A stretch of 43,373 bases of DNA, taken from IMG/VR virus record IMGVR_UViG_3300042453_002500, positions 1-43,373 of that record. One strand, 5' to 3'. Below the pieces are notes generated by a model that worked only from the letters and a program-made list of their open reading frames with translations, searched no databases and was not told the origin of the DNA. Shown here piece by piece: positions 8,801 to 14,725 of the stretch. The DNA is from a virus. Made by a program: the position numbers and the translations under genes. Position 1 is the stretch's first letter; each line of letters starts with the position of its first letter.

Positions 8801-11377
8801 AATAATAATACCATCACCAACCTGAAGATTGTGTGGAAGTTCAGAAATTACAGTTACGGTTGAGGATGCACGAGAACAAGTGCTAATAAATCTTGGATTT
8901 CGGTTATACTCATAATCGGATGCCGTAAGACTCGAAAGACTAAAATCAGTATCATTACGATATCCAGTTGAACTTGATTCTTGAATTACAAATCCGTCCT
9001 CTGGATTTTTAGAACCCACAAGTTCTTTTGGAATTACAACTCTAATTTTATAAAGTTTTTCATCCAAACTTCTAGTGTCTTCGGTTCTCTTCACATAAGA
9101 AGGTTCGGTTCTATTAGTTAAACCAGCAACACCCAATGCAATTATTGCATTGTAGGCATCACTACCAGCATTTGTGGTAATATACCATTGAGTTCCATCA
9201 TATTGAACCGGATGTCCAATATCTCCGGCAAACTTATCCGATACTCTGCTCAGAATTCTTAAATTAGTTCCTTTATATGCGGCAATTTCATTACCACTGA
9301 CCGCTGCTGATTCTGAAGATGCGAGTTTAATTTCAGTAGAAGAATGTCTGATTGCATAATAAACGGTATTTTCTACAATATTCTCGGGTAAGTCTCCAGC
9401 ATCACTCAGAATAATAACTTTTTCACCAGTCTGGATATTATGAGTTCCAAGTGTAAAGATATTGGATGATGGTATGGATGATGTATATTCTTTGACGGAA
9501 CTTGTGACTCCATCGGACATTAAAATATTTGCCGAATATTCTGTTCCGTTTCCTACAAAATATAGTTTATCATTTACTTTCGCACCAATTCTATATCCCT
9601 GAGTCAGAATTGGAGGAACATCATCTTCAGAAGTGAATCCAAAAAGATATAGTCTTGTATTGTTTGCGGCAGATATAGTTTTAGCAACATCCAATGAGAT
9701 CCAGTCAATGTCTTCCTCCGTTTCAACAATTGCTCTTGGTGAGATAATTGAGGTGATGAATGCCTTATTGTCTTTGGCGAATGCCTCTTTTTTAAATCCA
9801 GAAGAAGTAAGTGAAATTTGACCGAAGTTGGAGTTTGAGTTGGTGATACTCAGGTCTCCACCACTTTCAGAATCAAAGTGCTTATTAAAACCAATTGCAA
9901 AGACGGATACAATCTGAATAAAGGAATCATTCGTTGCCTTTATGTGAAATGTTTCCCATCCACTTCTGTAAATTGATAATGGATCTAGGTGATAAACAGT
10001 TCCGAGTGAGGATGAATTGCTGGATAAAGTTGCTCCTGCTTCTCTGGTAAGAGTAATATTATCAGAATAATCTCTGTTTGTTGGATTGTATTTTACAAAT
10101 GCACGGTCGTCTTTTTGTAGAGATACACCCGTAAATTGCGCCACAACCATCGAACGGAAACCCGATGCCTTACTACCATCGGCAAGCATTCCGTTCATAC
10201 CATAAACAGAACGCAAGGAGATATTAAAGATATATGGAGATGCTCCAGATACGGTATCGGTCTCAATGGTTACGAATCCACTTGATGCATTTCCAGGTGT
10301 TGTTAAATTAAGCGGAAAGTTTGGAAGAAGATATGTAAATACCGTTGGGTCGGTATCGCTAATACTCTGAACTTTTGTTGAGATATTATAGTTTGCCGGA
10401 GAAACACCACTAATCTTAATCGGAGTTCCATCCGTAAATTCGTGAGGTATTGTTGTCTTAACCGTAACCTGACCGTTTGGCGTTCCACCAGATCCGGATT
10501 CAATTGTAGAGATCTGAATAGGATCTGCTGCAAAGGCACCTACAATCTCCCATTCTGGTCTTTGCTTTTCAAAACCAAGAGGATTGGCAGGGTACTTCTG
10601 ATCAATATCTCTACCGGACGCAAGATTAAATGCATTAGAGAGTTTTGCATAATACATATCAAGGTCAGTTAGACCATAAGAACCTACTGTATTCACACCA
10701 TCGGCATACTCGAAGCAGGTGAGTTTGTGGTGAGAGAATGTTGGTACTGATTGATTATTGGCGGAGAAATCTGCTGGGTCAGTATATACTGTGCCTTCTG
10801 TACTACCATCAAAAATACAGAACTGCCAGAAATAACAGGCACCGGTAATTCTAAAAATTGCCGAGTTTGGAACAGAAGAATCTGTTGGGTTCGGAACATA
10901 TTTTGGACGAATCTTGGTCTTTCTTAAATCTAGACCAACAATTGAGGTTCCTCTGGGTACAACAACACCACCGTTTACACTATTAAACTTATAAAGAATA
11001 TTATCGTCTTGTGTGAGGTCAAATACCGAATTAAGTGTAAGTGATAATGTATCTATCGCCGCTGATGTTTGTCCGCTTGGTGATACTGCTCTTGCGACTC
11101 CACCATCATTATATACGGAAAAACCAGGTCTGTTATCAACCGTATGTGCTCCCGGCATCAAAAGAATTGTAGTCTTCTCTACTTCATCATTACTATTTCC
11201 TCTTTGATAGGAAAATCTTGCTGCCTCTAAAAGTGCTCTCTGTAGCGTCTTAAAGGGTTGGGCAAGTGAATTACCCTGATTACTAATACTATCAGTAGAA
11301 TCAAGGTCACTTGGACTTACATAAAGAATACGACCTTCTGTATTCTTTATGAAATTGTCTAATTTATTTAATCCCAT
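5807..11377 (-). CDS. Very large tail fibre-like protein with C-terminal S74 intramolecular chaperone
   Basis: A 1856-residue virion protein. Residues about 15-90 (GRILYVSPSDLDS, AQPFKTLQRALLEAARF, TTILLMPGAHTV) look like the start of a pectate-lyase-like right-handed beta-helix with a phage-specific front. The middle is Gly/Ser/Thr-rich beta structure. Four copies of a 30-residue unit with GNDIQASDGNTNITL occur near residues 1620-1730. The last 110 residues are a Peptidase_S74 chaperone domain: SDRNWKDN near 1760, DLGVIAQEV near 1800, and an ending coiled coil (LIEAVKELSGKVDELQQKL). In endosialidases and other fibres this domain trimerises the protein and cleaves itself off at the Ser of the SD motif. 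Host binding is likely but the receptor is unknown. Confidence 0.85.
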   Translation of the reverse strand: MGLNKLDNFIKNTEGRILYVSPSDLDSTDSISNQGNSLAQPFKTLQRALLEAARFSYQRGNSNDEVEKTTILLMPGAHTVDNRPGFSVYNDGGVARAVSPSGQTSAAIDTLSLTLNSVFDLTQDDNILYKFNSVNGGVVVPRGTSIVGLDLRKTKIRPKYVPNPTDSSVPNSAIFRITGACYFWQFCIFDGSTEGTVYTDPADFSANNQSVPTFSHHKLTCFEYADGVNTVGSYGLTDLDMYYAKLSNAFNLASGRDIDQKYPANPLGFEKQRPEWEIVGAFAADPIQISTIESGSGGTPNGQVTVKTTIPHEFTDGTPIKISGVSPANYNISTKVQSISDTDPTVFTYLLPNFPLNLTTPGNASSGFVTIETDTVSGASPYIFNISLRSVYGMNGMLADGSKASGFRSMVVAQFTGVSLQKDDRAFVKYNPTNRDYSDNITLTREAGATLSSNSSSLGTVYHLDPLSIYRSGWETFHIKATNDSFIQIVSVFAIGFNKHFDSESGGDLSITNSNSNFGQISLTSSGFKKEAFAKDNKAFITSIISPRAIVETEEDIDWISLDVAKTISAANNTRLYLFGFTSEDDVPPILTQGYRIGAKVNDKLYFVGNGTEYSANILMSDGVTSSVKEYTSSIPSSNIFTLGTHNIQTGEKVIILSDAGDLPENIVENTVYYAIRHSSTEIKLASSESAAVSGNEIAAYKGTNLRILSRVSDKFAGDIGHPVQYDGTQWYITTNAGSDAYNAIIALGVAGLTNRTEPSYVKRTEDTRSLDEKLYKIRVVIPKELVGSKNPEDGFVIQESSSTGYRNDTDFSLSSLTASDYEYNRNPRFISTCSRASSTVTVISELPHNLQVGDGIIIKNVTDSTNTTGEDNLGYNGTFVVASVVDDMTFTHTTTRTPGSFTNVTSNRTTLLPRFERNDLQANLYNYRSEVITPYISGIQDGVYHIYTLSADKAVPTEFTNIKYSQNVVDLYPQLDRDNINDNPTSAKSFAKRDPLGEVVTNDLKKSITKESTDTLLTSFGIGLDVSNVVNSAGISTITFTREHGLAGIVTGTITGGASYTSGTYQNLKLLNTSQTGTWQGATARVIVSGGGVVSVDVVSSGSGYSAGPLFFDASVIGNGNGNARYTIATTGITTAIGNVVQFTGAGTTSDTYHRITAVSADNQISIAKTAGDPVITANQYAFVVGPSVQITTTTYSSGVITFNCSGPHGLVSGNRFRVIDSSNNNHGDYIVRDRVGVNTFTALTPTISVNGGYVLKHGLSANDASSDSTAENLAIRSVPLFDKETLVAASGITTTSPTVAVSSPVGAAAITKRFPLGSYIQIDEEIMRVASSTLSGGGGNEITVIRGSLSTKQTAHDSDSLIRKIKPISIEFRRPSIVRASGHTFEYLGYGPGNYSTGLPQVQSITLTEREEFLVQSQERSGGIVVYTGMNNNGDSFIGNRKTSSSTGEEVTFDNPIPTVTGEDPSRLSAVFDEVTVKERLVVEGGNSGTILSQFDGPVTFNKEVKFTDAVNARSQLKVSSDTQSTTTANGALVVSGGVGIAKNLNVGGTLSATGNSTVSGNSTVSGISTFVGSVNINTSLDIDNLRLDGNVLSSTDTNGSITFTPNGAGIVIVSSDLRIGGNDIQASDGNTNITLTSNTLTTLAGDLRIVGNDIQASDGNTNITLNSNTLTTLAGDLRINGNDILASDGNINVTLTSNTLTTLAGDLRINGNDIQASDGSTAISFSGANVTLGNSNSSVTTINGELRVTQDIIAYYSPSDRNWKDNITPIENPLSKVLSISGNTFDWNEKSNQSGRDLGVIAQEVRDILPEAVNEREDGHLSVSYQKLVPLLIEAVKELSGKVDELQQKLNDK
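5808..5815 (-). promoter_or_regulatory. Late promoter-like GATAAATA
   Basis: Matches 7 of 8 bases of TATAAATA, 20 bases before the ATG at 5787. It overlaps the TAA stop of the 1856-residue gene. Confidence 0.5.
6205..6520 (-). repeat. Four tandem 90-bp repeats in the S74 fibre gene
   Basis: Each 90-base unit encodes a 30-residue segment with GDLRI-GNDI-ASDGN-TLTSNTLTTLA. Copies differ at scattered bases, and two adjacent copies are almost identical. Confidence 0.85.
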
Positions 11378-11405
11378 ATTTATTACTGATAGACCTAATA
11401 TGTTT

Positions 11406-11413
11406 TATTTATG
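11406..11413 (-). promoter_or_regulatory. Late promoter-like CATAAATA
   Basis: Matches 7 of 8 bases, about 29 bases before the ATG at 11377. It contains the TAA stop of the 11409-11720 gene. Confidence 0.55.
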
Positions 11414-11720
11414 AAGTTAAATCCTCCTCATCAAAAAGATATTCTACGTCTGGTGGCATATCTTCTGGGTTTTCTAGGTCCATCATAAACAGGCAAGGAT
11501 GTGCCTCTTCATCTATCAGATAGAAAGAGTTTTTATATAAGTCTTCTGGTTCAAATGTTCTGTATTTATCTGCTGTTTTACAGAGTTCTTGGTCGTATAA
11601 GTGCCCATCTGGGAGCTCATCAAATGTGAAAGGAATTTCAGAAATAAAATACATTTTCACTATCATACTACCTTTATTATACCAACAGTATGCGTGAGTG
11701 ATTTTGTACTTATAAGACAT
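11409..11720 (-). CDS. Small acidic hypothetical protein
   Basis: A 103-residue protein of unknown family, with an acidic C-terminal third (LENPEDMPPDVEYLFDEEDLTS) and several aromatic residues. It lies between the tRNA cluster and the fibre genes. A late-promoter-like AATAAATA is at 11742-11749, about 22 bases before the ATG. Its TAA stop is part of the late-promoter-like box of the next gene. No motif allows a function to be named. Confidence 0.7.
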   Translation of the reverse strand: MSYKYKITHAYCWYNKGSMIVKMYFISEIPFTFDELPDGHLYDQELCKTADKYRTFEPEDLYKNSFYLIDEEAHPCLFMMDLENPEDMPPDVEYLFDEEDLTS

Positions 11721-11741
11721 TTGGTTATTGTTGATATCTTA

Positions 11742-11749
11742 TATTTATT
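11742..11749 (-). promoter_or_regulatory. Late promoter-like AATAAATA
   Basis: Matches 7 of 8 bases of the T4 late element, 22 bases before the 11720 start. Confidence 0.4.
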
Positions 11750-11754
11750 TTAAG

Positions 11755-11827
11755 TGCCCGTGGTCGGATTCGAACCGACCCTGGAAGGATTTTAAGTCCT
11801 CTGTCTCTTCCGCTGGACTACACGGGC
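11755..11827 (-). tRNA. tRNA-Leu (anticodon UAA) with a short variable arm
   Basis: A 73-nt cloverleaf. The acceptor GCCCGTG/CACGGGC pairs fully. The D stem is GTC/GAC. The anticodon stem GAGGA/TCCTT closes a CTTAAAA loop with T33 and anticodon TAA. The variable region is five bases (CCAGG), the T arm is GTCGG-TTCGAAT-CCGAC, and the discriminator is A. The anticodon reads UUA (Leu). Bacterial tRNA-Leu is normally class II with a long variable arm; this one is class I in shape, which is odd. CCA is not encoded. Confidence 0.85.
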
Positions 11828-11869
11828 GTGTATAAGACCATTATAACTCAAAAAGTCATAGTGGTCAAG

Positions 11870-11943
11870 TGCAGGTTAAGAGGATCGAACTCTTCTTCGC
11901 GGAATTATGAGTTCCGAGCATTCCACCAGATTGCTAAACCTGC
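11870..11943 (-). tRNA. tRNA-Met (anticodon CAU; elongator type, or Ile2)
   Basis: A 74-nt cloverleaf with acceptor GCAGGTT/AACCTGC, D arm GCA…TGC, anticodon stem CGGAA/TTCCG with loop CTCATAA, and T arm AAGAG-TTCGATC-CTCTT. G1-C72 pairing and the lack of three G-C pairs at the base of the anticodon stem argue against an initiator. A lysidine-modified Ile2 tRNA cannot be excluded. Its 5' end overlaps the last 10 bases of the HNH gene at 11934-12365. Confidence 0.88.
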
Positions 11944-12365
11944 TCGTTTAAAAATTGTTGCCAACTGTTTCCATAATGTAATATATGGTGACAATTTTGG
12001 CATAAAAGATCACATTTTTCAACTTCCTCCTGAACAAGTTCCCATTTTCGATTTGCAAAAGTTCTGCCATCAAGTTGAAATTCTTTTTGAGAAGGATCTC
12101 TATGATGAAAACATAAAGTTGCTGGTCTACTTTCTCCACAAGATTGGCACTTACCTCCTTTATATTGAAGGGCTTTCCATTTATTGGAATAACCTCTTGC
12201 TTTTTGTTCAGTATAAGTGTTTCTGTTTATAACACTTTTATCATTCTTATAACGCCATTTTTGTCTACAAGCATTACTACACCATTTTTTTAGTCGTCCT
12301 TTTGTCATTCTTTCATTAAGAATGTCACATCCACAACCTTGACAATTAGTAATAGTAGTAAACAT
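11934..12365 (-). CDS. HNH homing-type endonuclease within the tRNA cluster
   Basis: A 143-residue protein read from ATG at 12365 (MFTTITNCQGCGCD); an upstream ATG at 12392 would add nine residues and lies inside the late promoter region, so it is less likely. It has an N-terminal Cys cluster (CQGCGCD…WCSNACRQKW), probably a treble-clef DNA-binding zinc finger. An HNH module follows: CQSCGESRPATLCFHHRD and CDLLCQNCHHILHYG. It sits between two tRNA genes, a common landing place for mobile endonucleases, and its stop codon lies inside tRNA-Met. A perfect TATAAATA at 12394-12401 suggests late expression on its own besides read-through from the tRNA promoter. Confidence 0.85.
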   Translation of the reverse strand: MFTTITNCQGCGCDILNERMTKGRLKKWCSNACRQKWRYKNDKSVINRNTYTEQKARGYSNKWKALQYKGGKCQSCGESRPATLCFHHRDPSQKEFQLDGRTFANRKWELVQEEVEKCDLLCQNCHHILHYGNSWQQFLNEQV

Positions 12366-12393
12366 AATGGTGCTATGAAAATATACATACACC

Positions 12394-12401
12394 TATTTAT
12401 A
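12394..12401 (-). promoter_or_regulatory. T4-type late promoter (TATAAATA)
   Basis: Perfect match, about 29 bases before the HNH start at 12365 and just after the 88-nt tRNA. Confidence 0.7.
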
Positions 12402-12416
12402 ATAGAATGTATGTAA

Positions 12417-12504
12417 TACGAGTGCCTGGATTCGAACCAGGTCAAAGCCGCTAATCTGGCGGAAAGAGTTTATAAGACTCCTCTGACTACCAAGTCTCAC
12501 TCGC
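12417..12504 (-). tRNA. tRNA with long variable arm, positional anticodon UAU (Ile?), identity uncertain
   Basis: An 88-nt class II-shaped tRNA. The acceptor GCGAGTG/CACTCGT ends in a G-T pair. The D stem GAC/GTC has a short TTGGTA loop. The anticodon stem GGAGT/ACTCT closes CTTATAA, giving UAU by position. The variable arm has a CCGC/GCGG stem, the T arm is CCTGG-TTCGAAT-CCAGG, and the discriminator is A. UAU would read AUA (Ile), useful to an AT-rich phage, but Ile tRNAs normally have a short variable arm. Base 8 is A rather than T and the D loop is small, so it may be atypical or decayed. It begins about seven bases after the predicted start of a perfect promoter. Confidence 0.6.
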
Positions 12505-12517
12505 TTGAACCAGATCA

Positions 12518-12546
12518 ATTATAGAGGATCTGGAACTCTTTGTCAA
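12518..12546 (-). promoter_or_regulatory. Perfect sigma70 promoter (TTGACA-N17-TATAAT) for the tRNA cluster
   Basis: -35 at 12541-12546 and -10 at 12518-12523 with 17 bases between. The TTGACA contains the TGA stop of the Phd-like gene. A 7-bp inverted repeat (CCAGATC / GATCTGG, 12510-12533) brackets the -10 box and may be an operator. Confidence 0.85.
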
Positions 12547-12713
12547 CAACCTTCTTTGTGGTCCGTGTGTATTCGAATCAAGTCATCAACTGCAGGCATC
12601 ATTACTGCTGCATTTCCATTTTCGCCAACAATTCCAATGTGCTCTCCATTTTCGACTCGTTCGATAAGTTCGTCAAAGCGTTCTTGAAATTCTTCCACTG
12701 TGAAAACTTCCAT
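12543..12713 (-). CDS. Phd/YefM-like antitoxin-type small protein
   Basis: A 56-residue protein (begins MEVFTVEEFQERFDELIERV). The helix with spaced Leu/Val, then NGEHIGIVGENGNAAVMMPA, follows the pattern of Phd/YefM antitoxins: FxxxxDELIxRVxxGExIxI, a turn, then AVMxP. Such proteins bind DNA as dimers and repress their own operon in toxin-antitoxin loci. No toxin frame accompanies it here; it follows a 61-residue gene by 3 bases. The long C-terminal toxin-binding tail of a full antitoxin is short. In phages a lone antitoxin could block a host toxin or act as a repressor. Family assignment is by pattern only. Confidence 0.65.
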   Translation of the reverse strand: MEVFTVEEFQERFDELIERVENGEHIGIVGENGNAAVMMPAVDDLIRIHTDHKEGC

Positions 12714-12716
12714 TTA

Positions 12717-12902
12717 TCAAAGAGGATCTGAGTAAGCAAGACAATCATCACTTACCTGAGCACGAACCACTTCAAGAACATTCATAAACTGGTTCACACT
12801 CTCACATTCCACAACACGTTCTTCACCCTCACTAGAATACAAATAGAACTTACGAGCAAGCGTATCAATAACACAGCGGGTCAGAACTTCTTCGGCAGGC
12901 AT
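12717..12902 (-). CDS. Small conserved-type hypothetical protein
   Basis: A 61-residue protein (MPAEEVLTRCVIDTLARKFYLY…SVNQFMNVLEVVRAQ) of unknown function. It probably has a beta strand-rich first half and a helix. A perfect promoter at 12929-12957 lies just before it, giving an untranslated leader of about 20 bases without a clear ribosome-binding site. Its ATG overlaps the TGA of the preceding oxygenase (TGATG). The Phd-like gene follows three bases after its stop, so the two form an operon. Confidence 0.7.
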   Translation of the reverse strand: MPAEEVLTRCVIDTLARKFYLYSSEGEERVVECESVNQFMNVLEVVRAQVSDDCLAYSDPL

Positions 12903-13492
12903 CAGGCGTTTCGTTTGATTACCTGAGTATTATAGGGCGTCTGGGGCGGGTTGTCAAGCATTCTATGATTTATATTTTTTGTATACCAAGTTGCCATAGT
13001 ATATCTTTTTCCACTCAAGATTTCTTTTACTCCATGAATATGTTTTGCTCCTGATGTGAAAATAATTAATTTTCCAGGTTTGGGAGTGATACTATAATTA
13101 TAATCTCGGAAATAAGTTTCTCCACCAGTAAAATCATCATTCAAATATAATACAGAAGAATAATCACGATTTGAAGAATAATGTGGTTTTTGTGGGTCAT
13201 CAATCCAATAATTGTCAGCATGTGCTTCTAGTTTCATTCCAACTCCCCAATAAACTAGATTTGTAAATTCAAGATAAATATTTTCTTCCTCATAAAATTT
13301 CATACAACTATTGATTATTCTTTGATGAATGATATTTGTTAAATCTTTGATACTTTCATCATAAGAACTAACAATTCTACTATCCCAAAATCCTTTAGAT
13401 ACATCATTAGGTGAATTTTTTTCTTGATATCTTATCAAGGTTTTACATTCTTCAAGAGTTATAAAATTATTTTTTTCTAATATTTTTTCCAT
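12902..13492 (-). CDS. 2OG-Fe(II) oxygenase (prolyl 4-hydroxylase-like)
   Basis: A 196-residue enzyme of the 2-oxoglutarate and Fe(II) dioxygenase fold. The iron ligands are H91 and D93 (HAD) and a distal His (H153 in KHIHGV). The 2OG-binding basic residue is R163 (GKRYTMATWY). SVLYLNDDFTGGETYF (about 113-128) is the typical core strand pair. Such genes are common in cyanophage tail regions; substrates are unknown. The last 18 residues (from MLDNPPQTPYN) are encoded by the promoter of the next gene, so the end of the protein may be an extension gained at insertion. It follows a second oxygenase by 5 bases. Confidence 0.88.
   Translation of the reverse strand: MEKILEKNNFITLEECKTLIRYQEKNSPNDVSKGFWDSRIVSSYDESIKDLTNIIHQRIINSCMKFYEEENIYLEFTNLVYWGVGMKLEAHADNYWIDDPQKPHYSSNRDYSSVLYLNDDFTGGETYFRDYNYSITPKPGKLIIFTSGAKHIHGVKEILSGKRYTMATWYTKNINHRMLDNPPQTPYNTQVIKRNA
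12929..12957 (-). promoter_or_regulatory. Perfect sigma70 promoter (TTGACA-N17-TATAAT) inside oxygenase 3' end
   Basis: -35 at 12952-12957 and -10 at 12929-12934. It drives the 12902 and 12713 genes and lies wholly within the coding end of the oxygenase. Confidence 0.85.
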
Positions 13493-13497
13493 AAAAA

Positions 13498-14094
13498 TTA
13501 AGCACTTGTATCATTAACATAATACCATGTTACTGCGACTCTTTTTTTTCCACTCAAAACCTTTTGCCCGGAATGAGGAAAGCACCAATTTGATGGGAAA
13601 AATAATCCATATCCCGGAGAAGGTTTATATGTTTGATGAGGAAATTCTGTGCCTCCACCATCAAATTCATCATTTAGATATAAAACAATACTTATGATTC
13701 TATGATATTCTTTGGAATTTGGATCATTTGAAACATCGTGATGAAACTTATATTCTTGATTTGAAGAATATTCTAAAACCTGAATTGATTCTCGGTGACA
13801 AGTAGTAGAATATCCAGCAGGGACAGGATAATATTGAAACATAGAATTAATAGGAATAACTCTTTCTTTATAAACTAAGAGAGATTCATTTATCCTATCG
13901 TGCAAAAGTTTAGTTGCAATATGCTCTTCATTTAATGTAGACCCAAGACTTGATCTTACTGAGGTATCAATTCTAGATTCCCCATTTGAATCAAAAACAG
14001 TATTTTCTTGAAAAATTAAAGTGTCAACATAATCGTTGATAATTTTTAATTCTTCTTCATTTAAAATTTTAATGTTTTGAATAAGTTCGTTCAT
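13498..14094 (-). CDS. 2OG-Fe(II) oxygenase
   Basis: A 198-residue dioxygenase. The iron ligands are H118 and D120 (HHD) and H174 (CFPHSG); the 2OG-binding basic residue is K183 or R185 (SGKKRVAVTWY). SIVLYLNDEFDGGGTEF (about 135-151) is the family's core segment. It is related to, but clearly diverged from, the adjacent 12902-13492 enzyme, so the pair may be an old duplication. It follows the 201-residue structural gene by about 20 bases and probably shares its transcript. Protein hydroxylation of a virion or host target is possible but not shown. Confidence 0.88.
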   Translation of the reverse strand: MNELIQNIKILNEEELKIINDYVDTLIFQENTVFDSNGESRIDTSVRSSLGSTLNEEHIATKLLHDRINESLLVYKERVIPINSMFQYYPVPAGYSTTCHRESIQVLEYSSNQEYKFHHDVSNDPNSKEYHRIISIVLYLNDEFDGGGTEFPHQTYKPSPGYGLFFPSNWCFPHSGQKVLSGKKRVAVTWYYVNDTSA

Positions 14095-14115
14095 GATATT
14101 TAATAATGGTTAATG

Positions 14116-14721
14116 TTAATTTAATGCAAATACTTGCACACCAAAGTCAATAGCATCATCGGTTCCTTCAAGCATGTTAATCCAAGAAGAATTACCAAAG
14201 TTTTGATAATACTTTTTCCAAACCCCACCTTGCTTTATATATGCATTAGTAACCTCTTTCCAAATTCCCGATTGCTTTACAAATATATTACCAGCATTTT
14301 TCCAAGATCCACTCTGTTTTACACCTACAGCTATTGGATTTGCAATATACCCACTACCCGGATAAGCAAAATCTCCCCAAGTTAATGATTCTCCACCAAG
14401 ATAAAATTGTGTTCCTGGAGAAGGTTCTGATGTAAAAGACAAAATATAATCTCTTGTTCCAGACCCAGAAAAAGTATGTGCAGTTTCTGTTCCAGGAAAT
14501 CTACTGTCATCTAATATTCCATCAGAAGGAACTGGATTTGCACTAGAACTGTAGAAAGTAAATTCATCACCAAATGGTTTTGAAACATATTCAGTTCCAC
14601 CAACGCTGAAAGTATAAGTATTGCCAGCCTCAGATACTGCAGCAAACTTAACTGAAGTTGTACTATCAGTCAATCTTAAATAATAATTTCCATCATTTTT
14701 TTTAATAAAAGTAGCTGCCAT
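14116..14721 (-). CDS. Small virion/tail-associated protein with VKQSGxWK repeats
   Basis: A 201-residue protein. Near residues 135-175 are three copies of a short repeat: VKQSGSWKNAG, VKQSGIWKEVT and IKQGGVWKKYY. Such W-containing repeats occur in phage tail fibre and fibre-accessory proteins. The first part is Ser/Thr/Gly-rich beta structure (residues 1-125). It is placed 4 bases after the collagen-repeat fibre gene and before the oxygenases. A fibre tip or decoration role is inferred from context. Confidence 0.65.
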   Translation of the reverse strand: MAATFIKKNDGNYYLRLTDSTTSVKFAAVSEAGNTYTFSVGGTEYVSKPFGDEFTFYSSSANPVPSDGILDDSRFPGTETAHTFSGSGTRDYILSFTSEPSPGTQFYLGGESLTWGDFAYPGSGYIANPIAVGVKQSGSWKNAGNIFVKQSGIWKEVTNAYIKQGGVWKKYYQNFGNSSWINMLEGTDDAIDFGVQVFALN

Positions 14722-14725
14722 AATT

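Noticed and set aside
11828-12232. Plus-strand 134-codon frame across the tRNA-Met and HNH region
   Set aside because: It runs antisense over a tRNA and a clear HNH gene.
12417-12504. tRNA-Ile(GAU) reading with CAGATTA as the anticodon loop
   Set aside because: That loop lacks T33 and a purine at 37, and the rest of the fold fails; the CTTATAA loop gives a better cloverleaf.
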